A DNA stretch of 64,000 bases from Variovorax sp. PBS-H4 (lineage in GTDB: Bacteria > Pseudomonadota > Gammaproteobacteria > Burkholderiales > Burkholderiaceae_C). Location: contig NZ_LR594675.1 in assembly GCF_901827205.1 (NCBI RefSeq), positions 1,736,001 through 1,800,000 of the forward strand, given 5' to 3'. Positions within the stretch are counted from its first letter, which is position 1; each line of letters starts with the position of its first letter. The position numbers and the translations under genes were made by a program. This document shows positions 16,190-23,564 of the stretch, piece by piece. Below the pieces are notes generated by a model. The model searched no databases. It saw nothing but the letters and a program-made list of their open reading frames with translations, and was not told where the DNA came from.

Positions 16190-17209
16190 ATGCCCGACAG
16201 CGATGCGATGCCCTTCACCGACGCGCGACCTCCGCGCGAAATCCCTCTCTGGCATCGCATCCGTCGCTGGGCCTTGCCAGTGCTGGGCATCGCGGTGCTC
16301 GCACTGCTGCTGTCCCACGCGCACAAGGTGGACTGGGCCGGCGCCTGGCAGGCACTCGAGCGCTACTCGCCCGGCGTGCTGCTGGGGGCGCTGGCGCTGT
16401 GCACCGCAAGCCATGCGCTGTACGGTTGCTATGACCTGATCGGCCGGCACCACACGCAGCATGGCCTGCCGCGGTGGCGAAGCTGGGCGATCGCGGTCAC
16501 CAGCTACGCCTTCAACCTCAACCTGGGCTCGCTGGTGGGCGGCGTGGCGATGCGCGCCCGGCTGTATGCGCGGGCGGGCCTCGACGAGACCACGGTGGCG
16601 CAGATCGTGGGCCTCAGCCTGGCGACCAACTGGCTGGGCTACGGGCTGGTGGCGGGCTGCGTGTTCGCCTCCGGCGTGGTGAAGCTGCCGGCGGAATTCG
16701 CGCTCGGGGAGGATGCCTTTCGTGCGCTCGGCGTGCTGATGCTGCTGCTGGCGGTGGCCTATGTGCTCGCCTGCGCAAAGATGCAGGGCAGGCGGTGGCA
16801 AGTGCGCGGACGCCGGGTTCGGCTGCCGTCGGCGCGCCTGGCGCTGGTGCAGCTCGGCCTATCCGCGGCGAACTGGGCGTTGATGGGGTCCGCCATGTAC
16901 CTGCTGCTGGGCGGCAAGGTGCCGTATTCCGTCACGTTGGGGGTATTGCTGGCGGCTTCGGTCGTCGGCGTGGTGACGCCGATCCCGGCGGGCCTCGGGG
17001 TATTGGAGGCGGTGTACCTGGCGCTGCTGTCGGGCTCGGTGCGCCAGGGCGCGCTGATGGGCGCACTGCTGGCTTATCGCGCGCTGTACTACCTGGTACC
17101 CCTGGGCGGCGGCCTGGTGCTGTATGGGGTGCTGGAGCGCTACGCTTCGGCGCGTCCGCCGCCGGAGGCCGAAGGCGCCGGCAGGCTCAGCCCACCACGA
17201 CCTCGCTGA
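16190..17209 (+). CDS. YbhN/UPF0104-type integral membrane protein (LPG-synthase transmembrane-like)
   Basis: 339 codons if the ATG at 16190 is used; a GTG at 16184 and an ATG at 16208 are alternatives and none has a strong ribosome site. About eight hydrophobic helices span residues 25-320. Recognisable family motifs are SYAFNLNLGSLVGGVAMRARLY near 102-122 and VVTPIPAGLGVLEAVYLALL near 263, as in the lysylphosphatidylglycerol synthase membrane (flippase-like) domain family. The C-terminal aminoacyl-transfer domain of MprF is absent, so this is a stand-alone lipid-handling membrane protein. The 3' end overlaps the convergent EthD gene by 23 bp. Confidence 0.75.
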   Translation: MPDSDAMPFTDARPPREIPLWHRIRRWALPVLGIAVLALLLSHAHKVDWAGAWQALERYSPGVLLGALALCTASHALYGCYDLIGRHHTQHGLPRWRSWAIAVTSYAFNLNLGSLVGGVAMRARLYARAGLDETTVAQIVGLSLATNWLGYGLVAGCVFASGVVKLPAEFALGEDAFRALGVLMLLLAVAYVLACAKMQGRRWQVRGRRVRLPSARLALVQLGLSAANWALMGSAMYLLLGGKVPYSVTLGVLLAASVVGVVTPIPAGLGVLEAVYLALLSGSVRQGALMGALLAYRALYYLVPLGGGLVLYGVLERYASARPPPEAEGAGRLSPPRPR

Positions 17210-17501
17210 TCTGCATCACGGGCTTGAGGTCCGTGTAGTTGGCGACGTCGGCCATGATCGCCTTCGCATGCGGGCCGAAGCCGGCCTGGAAGCTTTCCAC
17301 CGAATCACAGTAGATGTGGCACATGCCGATGTACGGCGCCGGTGCACCGGGCGCACCGCCCGCCAAGCCCTTGTCGATCGTGTACGACTTGCACGCGTCG
17401 CCCATCTTTTCCTTGAGCATCGGCATGTGCTTGTCGCGGTAGTACTCGTGGTCGAACCGGGCGCCGGCGGTGTTGGGGTACATCACGCTGACCTTGATCA
17501 T
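17187..17501 (-). CDS. EthD-family small protein
   Basis: 104 codons from the ATG at 17501 (MIKVSVMYPN). It fits the EthD dimeric alpha-beta barrel family: VSVMYPNTAGARFDHEYY at the start, HMPMLKEKMG near 26 and an MADVANYTDLKPVMQISE end. Members are about 100 residues, bind no obvious cofactor and are found in ether, polyketide and aromatic catabolism, though many have no known substrate. Here there is no catabolic partner next to it; it is convergent with the YbhN-like gene (23-bp overlap) and 85 bp from the hemerythrin gene reading the same way. Confidence 0.8.
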   Translation of the reverse strand: MIKVSVMYPNTAGARFDHEYYRDKHMPMLKEKMGDACKSYTIDKGLAGGAPGAPAPYIGMCHIYCDSVESFQAGFGPHAKAIMADVANYTDLKPVMQISEVVVG

Positions 17502-17586
17502 TTGCTTATCTCCGTGTGGCAAGGTCTGTGAGCATAGGAGATGGCGTGGCCCTGAACAAGCACGCTGGCGCGGCGCGCCTGCGCGT

Positions 17587-18090
17587 CTAATCCCTCCTTG
17601 CCCGCATGGCCTTGGACATCGACGAGACCACGGCGGCCCATTCCTCGCGTGTCAGCAGCAGGGCGGTCTGGGAATGGAGCGCGGTGTCTTCCTTGTCGAG
17701 ATGGTCGAGCAAGAGCCTGCGATGCTCCGCCACCAGGTTCTCGACGGCGTCGGCGTCAAGCGCGTCGCCGCTTTGCGACCGCTCCAGCCGACCTTTGATT
17801 TGCGCAAGCAGTTCGTCGCAGCGCTCGTGCTGCCGCTCGAGACGGTGGAGCAGATCGTCCGCCTCGGCAGACCTGCCGCGCAGCACCCCCAGGAGGGCCA
17901 CTCCCTTGGGTCGATGAGTCGTTTCGTCGAAGGCCTGGAGCCGTTCGATCAGGCGGACGATGCGCATGGCCGCAGAACCCGAGCGTCTCCACTCGCCACT
18001 TTTCAATTCGTGCTCGAGCAGGCTCAGCAATTCACGCATGCGTGCGTGCTCCCCACGCAACACGGTCCACGCGCATTCGGCCGCCAACAT
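17587..18090 (-). CDS. Hemerythrin HHE-domain protein
   Basis: 167 codons from the ATG at 18090. The protein is all-helical with the spacing of a hemerythrin-like four-helix bundle: LRGEHARMRELLSLLE near residue 12, an ERLQAFDETTHRPKG segment near 48, a LERQHERCDELL helix near 84 and VAEHRRLLLDHLDKED near 120. His and Glu/Asp residues at these places form the di-iron site in the family. Such proteins bind oxygen or NO, or repair iron-sulfur centres. It is likely monocistronic. Confidence 0.8.
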   Translation of the reverse strand: MLAAECAWTVLRGEHARMRELLSLLEHELKSGEWRRSGSAAMRIVRLIERLQAFDETTHRPKGVALLGVLRGRSAEADDLLHRLERQHERCDELLAQIKGRLERSQSGDALDADAVENLVAEHRRLLLDHLDKEDTALHSQTALLLTREEWAAVVSSMSKAMRARRD

Positions 18091-18253
18091 GTCTGCCCCC
18101 TTCGCAACAGGGCCTCTCCGCGCTCTGCGCGGGAGGTTTTCAGCCGTACTATCGATTTCGTTCTACCGCGTTGCGGCCTGCACCGCAAGATGAACTTTTC
18201 CGCTTTACGCGTGGCGCATGCCACACTGGCGCAGGCCACCGATGGACTGCCGC

Positions 18254-19021
18254 CTATTCATTCTGGGAGCCGCGGTGCGCCCAGCCGGTGGTGTGCTTCT
18301 CGACCACGCTGAAGAGCTCGTACATCAGCATCGCCATCGCGCCCACTACCACCAGTCCGGCAAAAGCCAGCCCCATCTGCATGGCCGAGCCAGCCGAGAT
18401 CAGCAGGTAGCCGATGCCCTCGTTGGCCGCGGTCATCTCGCTCACCGTGGTGCCGACGAAGGCCAGCGTGATCGCGACCTTGAGCGAGGCGAAGAAGTAG
18501 GGCATGGAGCGCGGCAGGCCGATCTTCACCAGCACGTCCCAGCGCTTGGCGCCCAGCACGCGCAGCACGTCCTCCAGCTCGGGTTCGAGCGTCGCCAGGC
18601 CGGTCGCGATGTTGACCATGATCGGAAAGAAGCTGATCAGGAAGGCGGTGAGGATCGCCGGCCCGACGCCGATGCCGAACCACACCACGAGGATGGGCAC
18701 GAACGCCGCCTTGGGCAGCGCGTTGAAGGCGGTCATCAGCGGGTACATCGCGGCATAGGCCAGCCGCGAGCTGCCGACTACGAAGCCCAGCAGCACGCCC
18801 ACCACGATCGCCAATCCGAAACCCGCCATCGTGACCCAGAAGGTACGCCAGGCGTGGCCCGCGATGATCGACTTGAATTCCCAGAACTGCGTCCAGATGC
18901 GCCAGGGGCTCGGAAAGATGAACTCCGAAACCCCGAAGCCGGCGCAGATGATCTGCCACAGGACGATCACCGCCACCAGCAGCAGCCAGGGCGACCAGCG
19001 TTCGAGTTGCTTGCTGTTCAT
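18254..19021 (-). CDS. ABC transporter permease, TauC/SsuC type
   Basis: 255 codons. About six helices and the permease EAA-type loop (MTAFNALPKAAFVPILVVWFG near 115) fit the nitrate/taurine/sulfonate/pyrimidine-precursor import family. It is the last gene of a three-gene unit in the order receptor, ATPase, permease, with 55 bp between it and the ATPase. Short unit, no regulator adjacent. The substrate is decided by the receptor and cannot be read from this subunit. Confidence 0.88.
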   Translation of the reverse strand: MNSKQLERWSPWLLLVAVIVLWQIICAGFGVSEFIFPSPWRIWTQFWEFKSIIAGHAWRTFWVTMAGFGLAIVVGVLLGFVVGSSRLAYAAMYPLMTAFNALPKAAFVPILVVWFGIGVGPAILTAFLISFFPIMVNIATGLATLEPELEDVLRVLGAKRWDVLVKIGLPRSMPYFFASLKVAITLAFVGTTVSEMTAANEGIGYLLISAGSAMQMGLAFAGLVVVGAMAMLMYELFSVVEKHTTGWAHRGSQNE

Positions 19022-19076
19022 GGAGTGCCTTCGCCTTCGGCTGCGGTGCTGTTCGCCTTCGGAGCGGCCGTGCGCC

Positions 19077-19898
19077 TCATGCCGCCACCCCCGCGCCGCG
19101 GATGGCGCCGATATGCCCGCGTAGCTCCAGCACGATGTCGGTGAATTCCTTGGTATAGGTGAGCTCGAGCTCGCGCGGACGCGGCAGCTCGATCTCGCGC
19201 CTGACCACGAAACGGCCCGGGCTCTTGCTCATCACGTACACCGTGTCTGCCAGAAACACCGATTCGCGCAGGTCATGCGTGACCAGGATCACGTTGAAGC
19301 GCTGCTCGGTCCAGAGGTCGCGCAGGATGCACCACAGCTCCTCTCGCGTGAAGGCGTCGAGCGCCCCGAAGGGCTCGTCGAGCAGCAGCATCTTGGGTTC
19401 GTGGATCAGCGCGCGGCAGATGCTCGCGCGCTGCTGCATGCCACCCGAAAGCTGCCAAGGGAACTTGTCCTCGTAGCCGCCCAGGCCCACTTTCTGGAGC
19501 AGCCGCCGGGCGCGCTCTTCGTAGGCCTTGCGCTTCGCCTTGAAGCTCGAGCGGTAGGGCTCGACGATCTCCAGCGGGAGCAGCACGTTCCCCACCGTCG
19601 TGCGCCATGGCAGCAGCGAAGGCGCCTGGAAGGCCATGCCCGAGATCTTCACCGGGCCGGTCACCGGCTCGCCGTCGATGCGGATCTTGCCCATCGAGGG
19701 CATCTTCAGCCCTGTCGTGAGCTTCATGAAGGTGGACTTGCCGCAGCCCGAGGGCCCGACGATGGCGATGAACTCCCCGCGCTTTACTTGCAGGTCGATG
19801 GCTTCGACCGCGAAGTGGTTGGCTTGCAGCAGCGCCTCGTTGTAGGCGAGCCAGACGTCCTGGAAGTCGACGAAGGGCAAGGTCTCCGCGACCGCCAT
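19077..19898 (-). CDS. ABC transporter ATP-binding protein, TauB/SsuB type
   Basis: 273 codons; the ATG at 19898 overlaps the receptor stop codon (TGATG). Walker A GPSGCGKST is near residue 49, Q-loop FQAPSLLPWRTT near 92, signature LSGGMQQRASICRAL near 150, Walker B MLLLDEPFGALD near 170 and the H-loop VTHD near 206. The N-terminal DVWLAYNEALLQANHFAVE is a slightly longer strand than in TauB. The protein is a full-length ATPase of the short-chain organic sulfonate/nitrate importer family and powers the permease downstream. Confidence 0.92.
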   Translation of the reverse strand: MAVAETLPFVDFQDVWLAYNEALLQANHFAVEAIDLQVKRGEFIAIVGPSGCGKSTFMKLTTGLKMPSMGKIRIDGEPVTGPVKISGMAFQAPSLLPWRTTVGNVLLPLEIVEPYRSSFKAKRKAYEERARRLLQKVGLGGYEDKFPWQLSGGMQQRASICRALIHEPKMLLLDEPFGALDAFTREELWCILRDLWTEQRFNVILVTHDLRESVFLADTVYVMSKSPGRFVVRREIELPRPRELELTYTKEFTDIVLELRGHIGAIRGAGVAA

Positions 19899-20932
19899 CA
19901 CTTCTTCAGGATGTTGTTGAGCTCGGCCGGCGGCGGGAGCAGTGCGGCCGTCCATACCGCGTCCGGGCTCACGCGGGTCTTGGTGTTGAAGGCGTCCGAG
20001 ACCTGCGAGGCCATGAGCGAAAGCCGGCCCGCATTGACCACGCCGAAGCCTTCGGCGCGTGCGTCGGGGCTGTTGATCACGGTGTCGATGGCCAGCTTGA
20101 GGCGACGCGTTTCCAGCGCACTGTCGATGATGCCGTCGCGCTTCTTGACCGACTCGATGGCCACGGCCGGATTGGCGATCACCTCCTTCGCGCCCTTGGC
20201 GAAGGCCGAGAGGAAAGCCTTGACGGCAGCCGGGTTCTCCTTGATCAGCTTGGGCGAGGCAATGATCACGTTGCCGTAGAGCTTCACGCCGTAGTCGGGG
20301 TAGGGCAGCACCACGATGTCGGCTGCCTTGGCGCCGCGCGCCTCCAGGTTGAGCAGCGAGGTGAAGGTGAAGCCGGTGATCGCGTCGATGTCGCCGCGGA
20401 TCAGCATGGTCTCGCGCAGTGTCGGGTCCATCGCGGTCCAATTGACCGCGCCGATGTTGTTGGCCTTGGCGAAGATCGGAAAGGCGCGACGGCCGGCGTC
20501 GAAGACCGGGGCGCCCAGCTTCTTGCCCGCCAGGTCTGCCGGCTTGGTGATGCCGCTCTTCTTCATCGTCATGACCGAGGCCGGCGTGTTGTTGTAGACC
20601 ATCATCACCGCGACGGGCTTGTTGGGACTGTCGGGGTTGTTGGCGTGGAACTCCATCAGTGCCGCGAGGTCGGCGAAGCCCATCTCGTAGGCGCCCGACG
20701 CGACACGCGTGACCGTACCGCCGGATCCGTTGCCCGCGTCGATGGCGACGTCGAGCCCCGCGTCCTTGAAGTAGCCCTTGGCGGCCGGATGCAGGAACAG
20801 TGCGGCCGGACCCTCGAAGCGCCAGTCGAGCTGGAACTTGATGGGCGTGAGCGGCTGCGCGTGGGCGGCGGCCAGGCCGAAGCTGAGTGCCGAGGCGGCA
20901 AGAAAGGAGTGGAGGAGTTGGCGCTTGTTCAT
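19898..20932 (-). CDS. ABC transporter substrate-binding protein, NMT1/ThiY/TauA-like
   Basis: 344 codons from the ATG at 20932 (MNKRQLLHSF), which yields a Sec signal cleaved near AAAHAQ. The mature sequence opens with KFQLDWRFEGPAALFLHPA and continues AKGYFKDAGLDVAIDAGNG, as in the NMT1/THI5-like and TauA/SsuA receptors. DLAALMEFHA and GITKPADLAGKKLGAP are further family landmarks. Ligands of such receptors include pyrimidine precursors of thiamine, alkanesulfonates and aromatic acids; none of the residues I can see decides between them. No thi gene or desulfonation gene is adjacent. First gene of the importer unit; a further in-frame ATG at 20962 lacks a signal and is rejected. Confidence 0.88.
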   Translation of the reverse strand: MNKRQLLHSFLAASALSFGLAAAHAQPLTPIKFQLDWRFEGPAALFLHPAAKGYFKDAGLDVAIDAGNGSGGTVTRVASGAYEMGFADLAALMEFHANNPDSPNKPVAVMMVYNNTPASVMTMKKSGITKPADLAGKKLGAPVFDAGRRAFPIFAKANNIGAVNWTAMDPTLRETMLIRGDIDAITGFTFTSLLNLEARGAKAADIVVLPYPDYGVKLYGNVIIASPKLIKENPAAVKAFLSAFAKGAKEVIANPAVAIESVKKRDGIIDSALETRRLKLAIDTVINSPDARAEGFGVVNAGRLSLMASQVSDAFNTKTRVSPDAVWTAALLPPPAELNNILKK

Positions 20933-21099
20933 GCAGGACCCGTGGAAGATGAGTGCCGGCATTCAAGCAAATTCGATGCCGTCACGCACTTGGTGCGAAC
21001 CCTTCCGGCTGAACCAGGGAGGTGCATGCGCCGCGCACTGCCCAGTGAAGAACGCCCTTCCGCGTGCACCGCGGCAGGGCGCTTATTCTGGTGCGTGGC

Positions 21100-23400
21100 T
21101 TACTTCGTGGCGCTTGCGTTGGCCACGGCCAGGGCCGTCATGTTGAGCACGCGGCGCACGGTCGCCGAAGGCGTCAGGACGTGCGCCGAGCCGCTCGCGC
21201 CCATGAGAATGGGTCCGACGGTCACGCCGTTGCCGCCGGTCATCTTGAGCACGTTGAAAAGGATGTTCGCGGCGTCGAGGTTGGGGCAGATCAGCAGGTT
21301 GGCCGAGCCGCTGAGCGTGGTCTCGGGCAGGGCGTTGCGGCGCACGGTCTCCGACAGCGCGGCATCGCCGTGCATCTCTCCGTCGCATTCGACGTCGGGC
21401 GCCATCTTGGCGAACAGGTCGCGCGCCGCGCGCATCTTGCGTGCCGAACTGCGCTCGGAAGAGCCGAAGTTGGAATGCGAAAGAAAGGCCACCTTGGGCG
21501 GCAGCCCGAAGCGGCGCACCTCCTCGGCTGCCATCAGCGCGATCTCGGCCAGGGTCTGGGCGTCCGGGTCCTCGTGCACGTTGGTGTCGGCAATGAAGAG
21601 GGTGTATTTCTCCAACATGATCGCATTGAGCGTGGCGAAGCCCGGCGCGCCGCGCTTGAGGCCGAGCACCTGGTTGAGGATCTTCAAGTGGCTGTCGAAG
21701 CGCCCGACCAGGCCGCAGAGCATCGCGTCGGCATCGCCCAGGTGGACCATCAGCGAGCCGATGGTCGTGTTGGAGCGCCGCACCATCGCCTTCGCTGCCT
21801 CGGGCGTGATGCCGCGGCGGCCCATGACCTTCTGGTAGGCCTCCCAGTAGGTGCGAAAGCGCGGGTCGTCCTCGGGGTCGACCACGTCGACATCCGTGCC
21901 GAGGCGGATGCGCAGGCCGGCCTTCTTGAGGCGGGTCTCGATCACGGCCGGGCGGCCGATGAGGATCGGCTTGGCCAGGCCTTCGTCCACCGCCAACTGG
22001 GCGGCACGCAGCACGCGGTCGTCCTCGCCTTCGCAATAGGCTACGCGCTTGGCGTTCGCCAGCTTGGCGGCGCTGAACACCGGTCGCATGAACATGCCGG
22101 TCTGGTAGACGAAGCGCGCCAGGTTCTGGCGGTAAGCGTCCAGGTCGTCGATCGGCCGCGTGGCGACGCCCGAGTCCTGGGCCGCCTTGGCGACCGCGGG
22201 CGCGATGCGCAGGATCAGGCGCGAGTCGAAGGGCTTGGGGATGATGTAGTCCGGACCGAAGGCCAGCTCCTGCCCCTGGTAGGCAGTGGCTACTTCTTCG
22301 CTGATGTCCGCCTTGGTCAGCTCGGCGATCTCGCGCACGCAGGCGAGCTTCATCTCCTCGGTGATCTTGCTCGCGCCGCAGTCCAGTGCCCCGCGGAAGA
22401 TATAGGGGAAGCACAAGACGTTGTTGACCTGGTTCGGGTAGTCCGAGCGGCCGGTGGCGATGATGCAGTCGGGCCGCACTTCCTTGGCCAGCTCGGGCCG
22501 GATCTCGGGTTCCGGGTTGGCCAGCGCCAGGATGATGGGCTTGTCGGCCATGCTCTTGACCATGTCCTGCGAGACCACCCCTGGCGCCGAACAGCCGAGG
22601 AACACGTCCGCCTTCTTCATCACGTCGGCCAGCGTGCGCGCGCCGGTGTCCGCCTGGGCATAGCGCGACTTCGAGTCGTCGAAGCCTCCCGGGCGGCCGA
22701 TGTAGATGAGGCCCTTGGAGTCGACCGCGAAGATGTTGGCCGGTTTGGCGCCCATGCCGACCATCACGTCCAGGCAGGCGATGGCGGCGGCGCCGGCGCC
22801 GGAGACGGCAATCTTCACTTCGTCGATCTTCTTGCCGACCAGTTCCAGCCCGTTGATCAGCGCCGCGGCCGAGATGATGGCGGTGCCGTGCTGGTCGTCA
22901 TGGAACACCGGAATGTTCATGCGCTCGCGCAGCTTGCGCTCGATGTAGAAGCACTCGGGCGCCTTGATGTCCTCGAGGTTGATGCCGCCCAGCGTTGGCT
23001 CCAGCGCGGCGATGATCTCGACCAGCTTGTCGGGGTCGGATTCGGCCAGCTCGATGTCGAACACGTCGATGCCGGCGAACTTCTTGAACAGGCACCCCTT
23101 GCCTTCCATCACCGGCTTGGCGGCCAGCGGGCCGATGTTGCCCAGGCCGAGCACCGCAGTGCCGTTGGTGACCACCCCCACCAGGTTGCCGCGCGAGGTG
23201 TACTCGGCGGCCTTGGACGGATCGGCCTCGATGTCGAGGCAGGGATAGGCCACGCCAGGGGAGTAGGCCAGCGACAGGTCGCGCTGGTTCAGCAGCGGCT
23301 TGGTCGGGGAAATCGAGATCTTGCCCTTGACGGGGGAACGGTGGTATTCGCGGGCGGCATCGCGCAGTGCTTCTTCTGCCGGGGACAGGGGGGCGGCCAT
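21100..23400 (-). CDS. maeB: NADP-dependent malic enzyme with C-terminal phosphotransacetylase domain
   Basis: 766 codons, the usual MaeB length (about 759-770). Residues about 1-430 are malic enzyme: SLAYSPGVAYPCLDIE near 43, VVTNGTAVLGLGNIGPLA near 76, the catalytic PVMEGK lysine region near 95, FHDDQHGTAI metal site near 140 and the dinucleotide fold VSGAGAAAIACLDVM near 168. Residues about 435-766 are a phosphate acetyltransferase-like domain that is regulatory in this family and binds acetyl-CoA. The enzyme decarboxylates malate to pyruvate and makes NADPH. It stands alone, reads opposite to nothing in conflict, and the upstream 164 bp holds the terminator of the gene before it. Confidence 0.97.
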   Translation of the reverse strand: MAAPLSPAEEALRDAAREYHRSPVKGKISISPTKPLLNQRDLSLAYSPGVAYPCLDIEADPSKAAEYTSRGNLVGVVTNGTAVLGLGNIGPLAAKPVMEGKGCLFKKFAGIDVFDIELAESDPDKLVEIIAALEPTLGGINLEDIKAPECFYIERKLRERMNIPVFHDDQHGTAIISAAALINGLELVGKKIDEVKIAVSGAGAAAIACLDVMVGMGAKPANIFAVDSKGLIYIGRPGGFDDSKSRYAQADTGARTLADVMKKADVFLGCSAPGVVSQDMVKSMADKPIILALANPEPEIRPELAKEVRPDCIIATGRSDYPNQVNNVLCFPYIFRGALDCGASKITEEMKLACVREIAELTKADISEEVATAYQGQELAFGPDYIIPKPFDSRLILRIAPAVAKAAQDSGVATRPIDDLDAYRQNLARFVYQTGMFMRPVFSAAKLANAKRVAYCEGEDDRVLRAAQLAVDEGLAKPILIGRPAVIETRLKKAGLRIRLGTDVDVVDPEDDPRFRTYWEAYQKVMGRRGITPEAAKAMVRRSNTTIGSLMVHLGDADAMLCGLVGRFDSHLKILNQVLGLKRGAPGFATLNAIMLEKYTLFIADTNVHEDPDAQTLAEIALMAAEEVRRFGLPPKVAFLSHSNFGSSERSSARKMRAARDLFAKMAPDVECDGEMHGDAALSETVRRNALPETTLSGSANLLICPNLDAANILFNVLKMTGGNGVTVGPILMGASGSAHVLTPSATVRRVLNMTALAVANASATK

Positions 23401-23513
23401 GAAAGTCTCCTTTGTTCTGATGAGGAGAGAGGCTACTCCAAAAGCGCGGGCCGCTCGCGCGGTGGAAGCACGAACCGGACAGGGCGGCGGATGATGATCG
23501 CGCCTGGCCCAAA

Positions 23514-23540
23514 GAAAAAGCCCCGGCCGAAGCCGGGGCC
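23514..23540 (-). terminator. Rho-independent terminator of the lipoprotein gene
   Basis: On the minus strand GCCCCGGC-TTCG-GCCGGGGC followed by TTTTTCTTT forms a stable hairpin with a stable UUCG loop and a U tract, 25 bp after the stop of the gene at 23565-26168. It separates that gene from maeB, which reads the same way downstream. Confidence 0.9.
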
Positions 23541-23564
23541 TGGTCCCGCACTGAGCTCAGCGCA

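Noticed and set aside
18254..20932. Taurine or thiamine-precursor importer by name (TauABC or ThiXYZ)
   Set aside because: The architecture fits both, but no tauD, ssuD or thi genes are adjacent, so the substrate name is not supported.
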